Shown: piece after piece, positions 43,220-54,986 of the stretch
Layout of the letters: each line of letters begins with the position of its first letter
Numbering within the stretch: position 1 is the stretch's first letter
Origin: Locusta migratoria
Taxonomy: Eukaryota > Arthropoda > Insecta > Orthoptera > Acrididae
DNA length: 64,000 bases
NCBI GenBank assembly: GCA_026315105.1
Contig: CM048744.1
Span: 977,064,721 to 977,128,720, forward strand
Direction of reading: 5' to 3'
The notes under the pieces: generated by a model
Databases searched by the model: none
The model's input: only the letters and a program-made list of their open reading frames with translations
What the model was told of the DNA's origin: nothing
Translations under genes and position numbers: made by a program

Positions 43220-44216
43220 CTGATGCCAGCCACCAACGTTACGGCGGTAAGGCGCGGACAGAGGAGCCAACTACTTAGGCTAAAGGGAGCTTTCAGGACC
43301 ACCTCAGTGGTGCTGGGGAGCTTTCCGATCGATATATCGGGCTGCGATTTACTGGTTAAGGAAGATCACACTAGACCTGGTGAATTTACTAACTGGTTCT
43401 GCGGTGGAAAATAAACAGCTGAGACGCCGGAGAATTCACTCCTGGCAGCAGGAATGGGAGGCAAGCGGTAAGGGTCGGAGGGTCCATTCATTCTTCCCCG
43501 ACATAGCGGCGTGGTTCACTTCTTGACAAGACACGGACCTTACCCTACGCACTTACACCGCGTCAGTCTTAGAGAAACACCATACTGCACATGTGGGGAG
43601 AGGGAATCTCCCGAACACGTTGTCATTCTGCGGGACTTACAATCACCTCAGACACATCACCAGCACTACATGCTCACACACAAAAACAAATATACGAGGC
43701 CATAAGACAAGAGGACCAATGGACAACACTCGATATACTAACAGATAAAATCTCGCACGCGACATACGACGAATACAAACGAAATAGATCATACAGAAGA
43801 CGACAACATATGCAGCGAACAAACAGTGCATAGTGTACCAGCAAAGGAACCGAAATCGAGAACACGACAGGGACAACAACACGGACACCAACAGGGTCAC
43901 GGACGCGGACAGTGATCATCATTTAATAGACAATAATTAGTGTAACTCTAGTAGTAATGACAAATATGAGAATGTCAGCGAATTGTCTCTTTTTGTCACC
44001 GGCAAAATGGCACTATAAACCTGTTAAGCTATCAACAGATCATAACAAAACAGAAGACCACTGTAATCTGAATTAGCAATTAGTGTAACATACAGATAAT
44101 ACTAACGATGGTTGAGAGTTGACGATTTGATGGGAATGCCAAGTCCTCGACCCTCAAGCATCACAAAGTGTCCGACTCCATCTTCTCCCCTATCATCTTC
44201 TTCTATTAAATAAATT
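43220..44216 (+). pseudogene. R1-like LINE, 3' end
   Basis: The blocks are QLLRLKGAFRTTSVVLG with PIDI (the conserved ..GAYRT.S..AL.VL.G..PLDL region of R1-type LINEs), then HFLTRHGPYPTHLHRVSLRE and CTCGERESPEHVV (CCHC-like knuckle). The frame then shifts by one near 43640, leaving the last Cys out of frame. The C-terminus AIRQEDQWTTLDILTDKI continues in the new frame to 43833. A 3' UTR with no long tail ends near 44216. The frameshift and the missing 5' part make it inactive. Confidence 0.82.
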
Positions 44217-44309
44217 CATGTTATTCTTTCACTGTGTTTTTCAACATATACTTCTGTACCTGTTCTAGTCTTTACTGCTTCTTAAATGGGTACGTATTAT
44301 TTAATATTT

Positions 44310-44396
44310 GTCGTGGTGGAGTAGCCGAGCGGTCTAAAGCACCTCGGTGCGGAACGCGCGGTTGCTCGCCGTGGAGGTTGGTTCGAGTCTTCCCTG

Positions 44397-44461
<65 letters not shown>

Positions 44462-44532
44462 CCTTACGTTAGTTTACCTAGGTTTAAGTAGTTTGTAAGC
44501 TACGGACTGATGATCACGCAGTTTGGTACACT
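44310..44532 (+). mobile_element. SINE family B with (GT)n, 13-bp TSD
   Basis: TTATTTAATATTT flanks it at 44297-44309 and 44533-44545. The head is GTGGAGTAGCCGAGCGGTCT with B box GGTTCGAGTC. (GT)n runs at 44398-44460, then the body TTAGTTTACCTAGGTTTAAG and the tail GGACTGATGATCACGCAGTT. Confidence 0.94.
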
Positions 44533-44545
44533 TTATTTAATATTT

Positions 44546-45442
44546 TTTTAAATTATTATTTATAGTTTTATTTTAAAGTTAAGCTGTATATTGTTGAATT
44601 TAACTAGTTAGAACAAGAAATTATTCAGCGTAAAAAATCAATTACCTGGACAAAATACGACCTGTTTTAGGTTCTAGATAACAGGGCATTGTAAAAGAGA
44701 GCAAAACAAAAAGTACCAGCATGTCATGATAGGAACACACTTTTTCATAGTACAGTATAAACGTAACGTAATTTCATGAGAGTAGCACAAGAGAACGACA
44801 ACTTCAAAAATAACATTAACAACATTACGAAAGTAGTAACTACCTCACTAAACGACATAAACATGCCTGCAATCGTGAATGTGTGTGTACTTCTTTCACT
44901 GGCACAAACAAGTTAGCTCCGTCGTAACTGGGCTAACGGAAAAGTTGGTAATTGCACTCTGTACGCTTGGGACGCTGTTGCTACAGACCCGTGTTGGGGG
45001 CTTTATAGCGTGCTTTACTGGCTGTAGTGGACAGGCGTGCATATACCTGCGCACCTGCTCTGCTCTTCCTGCCGCCCGAGAGTCGCGGGTTGCCGAGAAG
45101 CCAGGCGCCGGAAACCTCACCTGTCTCACGACGAGCAGGGTACAGGCGGACAAACTAGTTTATTCTGGGAACTAATTCACTGCGGAATCGCTCCTTTCTA
45201 CTCGTTCACCGTTCCTTTTTTTTTATCAAATAACAGCTAATCAAAATAGTTAGAAACTGAGTAGTTCGTTCATAAATAATGAACAATTTCTTAGACAAAA
45301 AGTAAATACGACATTATTGTAGTCTAAATATTTCGAAATCGAAATCCCTTTTCCTACTCAGCCGATATCAGGCACAACTATTTATGCTAAAAAAATTACC
45401 CTTACGTAGGGAGGAATGGCAAAACTCCATTTATTGGAACGC
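44546..45442. other. no recognised feature
   Basis: AT-rich, with a slightly GC-rich patch at 44990-45130. No motif was recognised. Confidence 0.4.
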
Positions 45443-45520
<78 letters not shown>

Positions 45521-45521
45521 T
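45443..45521. repeat. (ATT)n followed by (AAT)n, self-complementary microsatellite
   Basis: About fifteen TTA/ATT units turn, through ACT, into about ten AAT/ATA units, so the two halves can fold back on each other. Confidence 0.95.
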
Positions 45522-45528
45522 AAAATGC

Positions 45529-45729
45529 CGCGGCGAAGTGGCCGAGCGCTCCAACAGGCAAGGGTTCTTGCTTTGGAGCGCGTGGTTGCTGTTCGTCTTC
45601 GTAGGATCGAGTCTCCCCTCGGGCATGGGTGAGCGTGTTGTCCTTAGCATAACTTAAAATAGTTTGTGAGCCAGGAACTGATAACTGCAGCAGTTTAGTC
45701 CCTTGGATTTAAAACATTTGAACATTTCA
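45529..45729 (+). mobile_element. SINE family C
   Basis: The head is GCCGCGGCGAAGTGGCCGAG with CGCTC, and the B-box-like GATCGAGTCTCC follows. The body is CTCGGGCATGGGTGAGCGTG and the tail GGAACTGATAACTGCAGCAG then TTTAGTCCC, ending in AAAACATTTGAACATTT. Confidence 0.87.
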
Positions 45730-45734
45730 TACTG

Positions 45735-47116
45735 AAAATGTGTAGAGAAGCAGCTGAGAGAGCTAAATACGAAAAAGTCTGCTGGTCCGGATGGAATACC
45801 ACTTCGGTTTTACGAAGACTATTCTGCGGCATTGGCCCCCTACTTAGCTTGCTTTTATCACGAATCTTTAATTCAGCGGAAAGTTCCTAGTGATTGGAAA
45901 AAAGCGCAGGTGAATCCCGTGTATAAGAAAGGAAAGAGAACTGACCCACACAATTACAGGCCAATATCGTTGACATCAGTTTCATGTAGAATTTTGGAGC
46001 ATATTCTCAGTTCGAATATAGTAAATTTCCTTGAAACGGAAAAGCTTCTTTCTGTGAATCAGCAGGGGTTTAGGAAACATCGTTCCTGTGAAACTCAGCT
46101 CGCCCTTTTCTCAGATGACATCTTGCGACCCTTCGATTAAGGGCAACAGGCGGATTGTGTTTTTCTCGACGTCAAAAAGGCGTACGACGCGGTGCCACAC
46201 TGCAGACTGCTAACGAAGATACGAGCTTATGGAATATTTTCACAGATTTGTCACTGGCTGGAAGACTTCCTAAGTAATAGAACGCAGTGCGTTGTTCTCG
46301 ACGGCGAGTGTTCATCGGAGACGAATGTATCGTCTGGCGTGCCCCAGGGGAGTGTGATATGACCGCTATTATTTTCTATCTATATAAATGATCTGATGGA
46401 CAGAGTAAGTTTTAATTTGCGGCTGTTTGCTGATGATGCTGTGGTGTATGGGAGGGTGTCGTCTTTAACTGACTGTAATAGCATACAGGATGACCTAGAC
46501 AAAATTTCTAGTTGGTGCGAAGATTGGCAGCTAGCTCTCAATGTAGAAAAATGTAAGGTGATGTGCATGAGTAGTGAGCTTCTTGATGCAATTGTGTCGT
46601 TCAAATATGTAGGCGTAACATTGTAGAGCGATGTACTTGACCTGTAAAGGAGACCGCGTATAAAACGCTTGTACGACCACGTCTTGAGTATTGCTCAAGT
46701 GTTTGGGACCCACAGCAGATCGGTTTGAAGGAAGACATAGAGGCGGTTCAGAGGCGAGCAGCTAGATTTGTTACCGGTAGGTTCGACCACTGAGCGAGTG
46801 TCACGGAAATGCTCCGGCAACTCAATTGGGGATCGCTGGAAGAAAGACGACGTTCTTTTCGTGAATTTTTGTTAAGTAAATTTAGAGAGCTGGAATTTGA
46901 AGCTGAGTGTAGTACGATCTTGCTGCCGCCTACTTACATTTCGCGTAAAGATCACAAAGACAAGATAAGAGAAATTAGGGCTCGTACGGAGGCATATAGG
47001 CATACTTTTTTCCTCGTTGTATTTCGGAGTGGAATAGGAAAGGAACTGCCTAGTAGTGGTACAGTGTACCCTCCGCTACGCACCTTACGGTGAATTGCGG
47101 AGTATGTATGTAGATG
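45735..47116 (+). pseudogene. Jockey/CR1-like LINE, RT and C-terminal part
   Basis: The longest copy of this family here. The blocks are KSAGPDGIPLRFYEDYSA, NYRPISLTSVSCRILEHILS, NQQGFRKHRSCETQLALF, FLDVKKAYDAVPH (motif A), SGVPQGSV, YINDLMDRV, LFADDAVVYGRV (active site near 46424-46459), and a C-terminal ERRRSFREFLLSKF with LPPTYISR. Stops lie at 46138 (TAA), near 46361 (TGA) and 46624 (TAG), with frameshifts after that. The 5' endonuclease is missing. The end is GGAGTATGTATGTAGATG. Confidence 0.9.
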
Positions 47117-47555
47117 AAAAAACTCGCGAGAATTATGTTTTCTGCCGTTGGTAAAAATTACGAAGAAATTGGCAGATTTGCCTTTATGATTCCTGCAAAA
47201 CATATGAATTACAGAGAAAGCAATTTTATGCAAGTTACAAAATTATAAAATACCTGTAAAATGCAAATTACTGGTGGAGTGAAATAGAATACGCGAAGAA
47301 CCAGTAGTCTATACTCAGAAAGATTTTGAAACAATGAGACTGGGCGAGCGCAGTGGACAACCACGCAGCAGGCGGAACTGCAAGTCGCCGCAACCGTTCC
47401 GGCCTGGGACCGGTAGTTCCTGGAAGTTTAAGTCGCCGCTAGTATTCCGGCATTCACCTGGTGGTGAACGGCGAACTGCTGTTCTTCGTATGTAGTTCCT
47501 GGGCCCTTCGCGATCATTCACTAGACCTAGAGACAGTGTGTCCACTGCGCTTCTG
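47117..47555. other. no recognised feature
   Basis: Nothing identified. 47335-47560 is less AT-rich and has two diverged GCAAGTCGCCGCAACCGTTC / TTTAAGTCGCCGCTAGTATT-like segments, perhaps an old tandem duplication. Confidence 0.35.
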
Positions 47556-47748
47556 TGCGATGTCTGCAAATCTATCGGACCAAACTGCGTGGTCATCAGT
47601 CCGTAGCTTACAAACTACTTAAACCTAGGTAAACTAACCTAAGGACAAACACACACACCAATGCCCCAGGGAGGACTCGAACCTCCACGGCGAGCAACCG
47701 CGCGCTCCGCAGCGAGGCGCTTTAGACCGCTCGGATACTCCACCGCGT
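47556..47748 (-). mobile_element. SINE family B, short (AC) tract
   Basis: Inverted tail (GGACCAAACTGCGTGGTCAT then CAGTCC), ACACACACACC at the usual microsatellite position, and an inverted head (GGACTCGAACCTCC, GACCGCTCGGATACTCCACC). No duplication was identified. Confidence 0.9.
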
Positions 47749-48694
47749 CGGCAAAAGAATCAAAATAATTATAGCGGGTTTTGAGGAAATAATTTAAACC
47801 AACCTTAGTGTAAGGTACAGCATAAATTACGTTATTTTCCTAATCACGAACTATAAAAAAATTTATTTTTCTGCCCGAACGATAACTTTATTACACCCAA
47901 TGTCTTGGCCGTTTCCACGCTACTAAACTACAATACTGGCTGAGATTTCTGGCGTCCGTCTACGACAGCCCGTTACATTTATTGATACAATACTATTGCG
48001 ACACCCTAGCCGCAATGCCAGGAACATGAACCTGGGATGAGCGTGTACTAATGGTATTTGCAATCTTAAGCCATTGGTAGTATCGTTTTTATGTTCCACT
48101 TTCTTCGCTTGACGGATGAATTCCTGGCGTTGCAAGCAAAACTTACATAACTATGATTATTTGTTGTTATTACAACAAATAGATATCAAAAAATAGTCTA
48201 TTACTTGCGGAATTTATGTAGATGCCGAAACAAAAATAATAAAAACTCAGGATGAAATCTTAAATAAAGGAAAAGGAAGAACATTCGTTTCCGTCAATTC
48301 CCTTGAGAGGAAATACATAATGTGACTGATTTATTAAACACATAATCCATATCAGAAAAGATAAAGTTAATTTACTACTATTTTCACACATTTATTTCGA
48401 TTTATTTATCCTGATAACAGTCCTCATACTCCAAGTGTTTTTCATGGTCATGACGTGGCCATTCTTCTCACAATTCTTTATCAAATGTAGCAGGTGTATT
48501 ATACTCTATTGTGATATACAAATAAAATTATATGGATTAAATATCTTTGCAAAAATACACGCATCATAAAGCAAGAGGCACAACACTTCGCCGTTTCGTT
48601 CGACTTTTTCGTAATTTTAACTTAAGAAATGCTCGATCGCGACAGCGTGTCATCAATCGTTAATAGCCAGTAAAAAAAGTAAGCAGTCATCTCA

Positions 48695-48762
<68 letters not shown>

Positions 48763-49636
48763 CACCACCACCACCACCACCACCACCACCATTCTAAAAC
48801 ACACTTTGGCATATTAAGTCCAGTGAAAGAGGTATTGTTCAGTGGTTTAGTGATCTCCAGAAAAGTTGACTGTTGGAACTACAAATATTTACTGTATATT
48901 TAAAAATGGATTTTTTTTTCTCGTATTAGAAAATTTTAAGTGCATTTTTATTATATGAAAACCTGCGTTGTTCAGACAGCATGCGTGCGCATCAAAGCGT
49001 TGCCCAGACATTCACTACGTTTACATGCAACACATCTTCTGGAAGACGAAAACCTATTTTCGTAAACCGTTTTACGCTGTCGTGTTTAAATGGCATAGCC
49101 TGAATCGGATTTCCTAGCCCACTTAAAATGGCTGCTGAAAAACAGCTGATTCAGTTCCTGATTTAGTCAGCACAATCACTATTTTTCTTTAAATACACAG
49201 ATTTATGTTCACTCTAATATTTATACTTGTATTTCACATTAGAAAATATAACTTTTCCGTATGTGCAGACAATTCTTAACAAGAAAACATAGTCTGAGAA
49301 GCCAAGAACGCTTTAAAAACAGTTGCGTTTACATGGGCACGAAAATCTATTGTGGAACTGGAAAACCGCTTTAGAGAAGCATTGGAGTGTTTACATAACC
49401 AACCAAAAGCGGAATTGGGAAATCTGTTTACGAAATCCGGTTTTGGGAGCCCATGTAAACGGGGCGATTGTCTATGTTCAGTTTGTCCCCCGAACAACTG
49501 TCAGTACAGAGAGGAGCAAGGACAGACATCGGTAGTTATACAAGCATTCGCAATGGCGAAATTATCAGCTCCAAAGTGAATCTAATTTTTACGGAAAACA
49601 CAAATTGACCCAAACAAATATGCTATTGCCTACGAC
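47749..49636. other. no gene; microsatellites and a short inverted repeat
   Basis: (AC)n at 48697-48761 runs directly into (CCA)n to about 48790. 49327-49461 begins with GTTTACATGGGC and ends with GCCCATGTAAAC, a possible small MITE. The rest is AT-rich without motifs. Confidence 0.45.
48697..48790. repeat. compound (AC)n-(CCA)n microsatellite
   Basis: About 32 AC units followed directly by about nine CCA units. Confidence 0.95.
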
Positions 49637-49645
49637 GCAAGTAAC

Positions 49646-49839
49646 CGATTTCAAATGTTTGCAAAGCTTATGAGACTTAACTGCGGAGTCATCAGTCCCT
49701 ACACTACAAACTACTTACGAACAAACTTATACTAAAGACGACCCAAACATCCATGCCCGAAGGGGGATTCGAACCTCCGACGAGGGAGGCCGAGCGATCC
49801 GCAACATGGCGCTCCAGACGGCTCGGCTACTACCGCGCG
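49646..49839 (-). mobile_element. SINE family A-like, 9-bp TSD
   Basis: GCAAGTAAC flanks it at 49637-49645 and 49840-49848. Inverted tail (GAGACTTAACTGCGGAGTCA then TCAGTCCC), inverted body with CATCCATGCCCGAAGGGGGA, and a head with GGATTCGAACCTCC. The head is closer to family B (GGCTCGGCTACTACCGCG), so it may be a mosaic. Confidence 0.9.
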
Positions 49840-49848
49840 GCAAGTAAC

Positions 49849-51494
49849 GGGAGTGATTTTCCTATACTCGTTTACTGAATACGTAATATAAGCGGCTTCA
49901 ACGAATCAGCAAATTCATCTTTCGAAAACGCATAGTCTTAAGGTCTATGATTCGACGCAACAACACGGCAGAAAACTACATATCTAAAGGCTTTTGGTGT
50001 TATTGCTTTAGTGTGGTATGTTGAAATGATAATCGAAATCACAGCTAAAGTGTATTAGACTCCCTTGAAATATTTACATCCGTACCACATCGAAAAATTC
50101 GAGGGGGCCGTTTTACCCTAGATCGTGGCGTTTTCGTACTGTTTACCATACTTAGGTTTCAAATAATGACATATATGTAAGTGTAGAGCTTAAACAGTAT
50201 ATATTACGCATATAGAGAAGTGTTCTATGTCTAAGCACTAGCTTAGTTGATGGCGTTATGAGCTACAATATAAATTCATGTCCAATCACTTTCAATTTCA
50301 GTTTTGTCTTTTTCTTTTCTAAAAGATTCGCCACTAAGCAATTCCTTTCTCGGTAGAAGAAGGATATTCTCAATAAATAAACCACAAGCCCATGAACGTC
50401 CTATTACTTATTGAAATTTAGAGCTTTAGGTTAATGTTTAATTTAGGAAATGAATAACGTTTGCAACAAGTTAAAATTACATGCATTCACGCTAATTCCG
50501 GCAACAAGTCACGCGCGGGTAGAAAGGGAAACTGTAATCCCTCAATCTTGTACTACTTCCCTTTCCGCAAACTTCTTAAATATGTACACCACGCAAGAAT
50601 TATTCTAAAGAAAGTTTTAGAAAAAGACGATATCACAATTGATAGAAATGTTATTATATACCCAACTTATCGAGGGTATCAGGAAAGTCGAACGAACACC
50701 ACATCGGTAACAGACAATTGTTATTTTAAAGGGGACTAAACTGGTAACAATCTCGAGATCTAAAACCATAGCTAAGCAGCTCAATTTCGATCGCCAGTTC
50801 AAAGGGATGCGGAAACGGTAAAAGATAAGAATGGCTGCCAAAAAAAAAGTAAAGATGAAACTTCGGACTGGACAGCTCCACAACATGATCGTGGGCATTA
50901 TGCACACTTTCTTAATGAACTGAGGAACAGGTTCCATGCGCCTTAAAACGTGGGTTTTAGCACGGGGTTCCGCTGCAGGCATTGAAGGACTTCGTTCTAA
51001 CCAGTTTCGACTATAATTACATTTTTATGAGTAACTTGAGAAACATTCAGACGACACTCGATTAATGGAGCGCTTCCGGGGTTCAATCGAGTTGTGTTTT
51101 CCATTCCATGTCTTCTTTATGTACCCGTTGCCTGGACTTCCACCAGACTGAATTACTGCTCCCTTCGATGATCCTTTTTTTTGATTACTCGCAAATTCAG
51201 CATTTCGCAGTTTCGTTGGATGTACTGGAAGGCAATATTATCTTAATAAAAATGAGTGCCACACACTAACTCATGTTTAAAATGAAAAATCTAGCCCTTT
51301 TGTTATGTTTCTTCACTTCTATATTTGACAGAAGGCTTATTAATGCTGTCCCAGTAACTTTGCGTTTGTACCGCGATATTGGTCTCTTTATTCATGGCCG
51401 TATTCTAGACAGTTCTCTCACAACAACTGAATTGCTTACATCTCTAACAGTTTGTCCCCATACCGCATGACACAAATGAAATGCGGTACACACT
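49849..51494. other. no recognised feature
   Basis: AT-rich DNA with small frames and no motif. Confidence 0.4.
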
Positions 51495-52703
51495 CTGCTT
51501 TAGAACAGAACGATCTATTGACCCAAGGTCAACACGGATTTAGAAAATATCGTTCATGCGAAACAACTAGCTATTTATTCACACGAAGTGATGGGTGCTA
51601 TCGACAAGGGTTCGCAAATTGATTCCCTATTTCTTGGTTTCCAGAAAGCTTTTGACACCGTACCTCACAAACGGCTTTTAATCAAATTGCGTGGTTATGG
51701 AGTATCGCCCCAAATTTGCGACTGGATAGGGGATTTCCTGTCAGAGAGGACACAGTTCGTAGTAATCGATGGTAGGGCATCGACTAAAACAGAGGTGATA
51801 TCGGCCGTTCCACAGGGTACTGTTATTGGTCCTCTGCTGTTCCTTATTTACATAAACGATTTGGGGGAAAATCTAAATAGCTCTCATAGGTTGTTTGCAG
51901 ATGACGCCGTCATTTACCGTCTAGTAAAATCATCTGAAGACCAAAACCAACTTCAGAACGATCTGAATAAGATATCAGTATGGTGTAAAAATTGGCAATT
52001 GACTCTAAATAATGAGAAGTGTGAAGTCGTACAAATGAGTACGAAAAGAAATCCGTTAAACTTTGTTTACAAGGTAAAAATCAATCAAATGTGAAGGCCG
52101 TAAACTCCACAAAATACCTAGGAATTACGATTACTTCGGACTTAAATTGGAAGAACACGTAGATAATGTCGTGGGAAAGGCGAACCAGAGACTGCGTTTT
52201 ATTGGCAGAACCCTTAAAAGATGCAACAGAACTACAAAAGAAACTGCATACACTACGCTTGTCCGTCCATTTTTGGAGTATTGCTGTCCAGTGTAGGCTC
52301 CTTATCAGGTGGGTTTGACGGAGGACATCGAAAGAGTCCAAAGAAGGGCAGCTCGTTTCGTATTGTCACGATACAGGAGAGACAGCTTCACGGAAATGAT
52401 ACAGGACCTGGGATGGGACTCATTACAACAACGGCGCTTATCGCTGCGGTGTGGGCTACTTACGAAACTCCAATCGCCAACAGTCTCCTCCGAATGCGAA
52501 AATATATTGTTGACTCCCACTTACATTGGTAGAAATGATCATCAGAATAAAAAACAAGAAATGAGAGCTCGAACGGAGAGATTCAGGTGTTCTTTCTTCC
52601 CGCGCGCTATTCGAGAATGGAATGGGAGATTCTATGGTGGTTCTATGAATCCTCTGCCAGGCACTTAAATATGATTTACAGAGAATCCCATGTAGATGTA
52701 GAT
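51495..52703 (+). pseudogene. Jockey/CR1-like LINE, RT to C-terminus
   Basis: It starts within QHGFRKYRSCETT (about 51529). The main open frame (51588-52094) has FQKAFDTVPHKRLLIKLRGY, AVPQGTVIGPLLFLIYINDL and LFADDAVIYRLV (active site intact). After a stop at 52092 the frame shifts: KYLGITITSDLNW, KANQRLRFIGRTLKRC-like, and then an open frame 52309-52668 with RVQRRAARFVLSRYRRDSFT, LGWDSLQQRR and LTPTYIGRNDHQ, ending in a stop. The tail is CATGTAGATGTAGATG (to about 52703). It is 5'-truncated and frameshifted. A perfect inverted repeat starts over its tail. Confidence 0.9.
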
Positions 52704-52789
52704 GTTTAGGAAACCCCTGAGCGTGTTTATCGTAACACGCTCAGGGGTTTCCTAAACATCTACATCTACATGGGATTCTCTGTAAATCA
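52672..52789. repeat. perfect 56-bp inverted repeat at a LINE 3' end
   Basis: The left arm 52672-52727 and right arm 52734-52789 are exact reverse complements with a 6-base loop (TATCGT). The arms contain the LINE tail (ACATCTACATCTACATGGGA on the right) plus about 21 bases of flanking DNA (GGAAACCCCTGAGCGTGTT). Confidence 0.97.
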
Positions 52790-53718
52790 CAGACATTTCG
52801 TAATCGAATACTTAATACTTACGAAATCCAGATAGTGGTGCAAATACCAATATGCTCGAACACTGTTAGTAGCGAATATAGCATATCACCTTTTTGCGGA
52901 GAGGGGAGGGAAAGATTAATGGAAAGATAAATAATTTTAATTGGACAATCCATGATATTTTGTATCAGTTTTGGTGCTCATATTTGCGCTGAAGCCCCTT
53001 TTATGTTACCGTGATCAAGCTTGTTTATTATTGTTGGCATTAAATCATAAAAATGTAGCTTTGTTTCCTTTATATTTCTTATTTCTAGAAGTGGGCAGGC
53101 CCCCTGCCTCCTCTTATTGAGACCCCTGACACGGTAATAAATAAATCTACCGAAAAATGTCGGAAAACGGAATAAGTTGGTGCGGAGGGTTCAATCAAAT
53201 AAAGCCCGGAATCCAGATGGCGGCGGCAACGCAACCACTAAAGATGAGGAACGCTGAAAGAGCATCATTGAGGTGTGAAAACACACCATCAGATAGCGCA
53301 GTGGGCGTCGGGTTGGGCTATGAATAGCAGCGCGAGGCGAGACCTGGAGCACGGCTGCGGGCGGACTCTCCCACCTGAAAAGGATATCTGGGTCGGTCGA
53401 CGAAATATTCCACTTCACAACGTCTCGGCTGAGGACAAGCAACATCATCGTTAATTAAGCCGTGGAAACAGGAGACATCAGATTCCTACACAAATCTAAA
53501 CTCTGCCGACTCTGGTTTTCTTACGTTTTTGGAAATGAATTAAAGACAGACGATTACTCAACTATTCAACTTTAAACGTGACATGCGAAAATTGCCGTTA
53601 ATAAAGTGTGTGTCGTACAACGCTAGGACGCTACCGTTAGATTAAAAATATTTTCTGATTAAAATACTTCCAACTTAATTATATAAGCAACTTCTAGTTC
53701 GATGGGGGCGATCTATAA
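52790..53718. other. no recognised feature
   Basis: AT-rich with a GC-richer patch at 53200-53430. No motif was recognised. Confidence 0.4.
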
Positions 53719-54541
53719 TCTCTATATATAAAAGGAAGTGTCCCGATTGATTGACTGACCCATCATCGCCCAGCCCTAAAAACTGAAGATAGAAATTTGT
53801 GGAGGGTGTTGATCTTACTCTGTAGGCGTCATTTAAGAAGCGATATTTCGATATTCCATCCGTAAGGGGGTGAAATAGGGGATGAAACGTTTTTTGAAAG
53901 TACGTAGCTATTTAGACAATTCTGAAGCTAGAACTACAAAATTTCGGATTTTAATTCAGAGTTCGCAAAAAATTGATTTTCAAAAATATATTGCTGTTAA
54001 CTCAAATTTTAAGCTACAACTACGAAACTTCGGATTTGGAATCCATGATTTTTAGTATTTTTGGAAATTCAACAAGTAAGAGGGTTAAATAGAGAATCAA
54101 AAATTATTTTTGAAAACACGTTGCTATTGATACAATTTTGGAGCTAGAGCTGCAAAAACTGATATTTGTATAGTTGGTTAGACGTTAAAAAATACGTGTT
54201 TCGGTATTTTTGGAAATTCAACCATCAAGGGGGTTAAATTGGAGAGGGGTTGTTTTTCGAAAATATTTTGCTATTTAGGCAATTTTGAAGTTAGAACTAC
54301 AAATTTTCGGATTTGGATTCGGGGTTCGAATTTAAAAGACACGTGTTTCGGGATTTTTGGAAATTAGACTAATAAGGGATGAAATATGGGATGCAAAAAT
54401 TGATTTTAAAAAATATGGTGCTGTTAACTCAAATTTCAAGCTATAACTACGAAACTTAAGATGTGGATTCTTCATCGGGATTAAAAAGAATCCGTGCAGA
54501 CCAACCAGCCTACGCATGAGAAGCAGCGGGGGTTAAGCTAG
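53719..54541 (+). mobile_element. Helitron-like non-autonomous element with internal tandem repeats
   Basis: It begins TCTCTATATATAAAAGGAAG after an A and ends GGGGTTAAGCTAG before a T: the TC...CTAG ends and A/T target of insect Helitrons. The usual 3' hairpin is not obvious just before CTAG. Inside are about four and a half diverged units of roughly 145 bases, each with a block like GAAGCTAGAACTACAAA, TTTCGGATTTGGATTC and TTTTTGGAAATTCAAC. It has no Rep or helicase coding sequence. Confidence 0.6.
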
Positions 54542-54547
54542 TTGTTT

Positions 54548-54986
54548 AATAATGATTTTGCAGCCAAGATAGCATTTTTCATTTATTATGTTACCGGTTT
54601 CGGCGTGCTCGACACCATCTTCAGACGTGTCGTAATTTACATAACTTCGACATTTTTTTATATACTAAAAGAGTACTTCCAGGTTGAGGCATCACCAAAC
54701 ATATAATTACTAGTCACAAATAAAATATATACATCCATCTTCTAATGGTTGAACATAAGACTTTGAAGTACCTCGCTTCAGAACCATTAGAAGATGGATG
54801 TATATATTTTATTTGTGACTAGTAATTTTATGTTTGGTGATGCCTCAACCTGGATGTACTCTTTAAGTATATAAAAAAATGTCGTGAAGTTATGTAAATT
54901 ACGACAGGTCTGAAGATGGCGTCGAGCACCCCGAAACCGGTAACATAATAAATGAAAAATGCGATCTTGGCTGCAAAATCATTATT
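54548..54986. repeat. 439-bp palindromic element with GAAACCGGTAAC module
   Basis: The arms 54548-54750 and 54782-54986 are about 95% inverted copies with a 31-base spacer. Each arm contains GATGGTGTCGAGCACGCCGA-type sequence next to GAAACCGGTAACATAATAAA (right arm: GAAGATGGCGTCGAGCACCC). It starts 7 bases after the Helitron-like element. It has no ORF. Confidence 0.92.
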
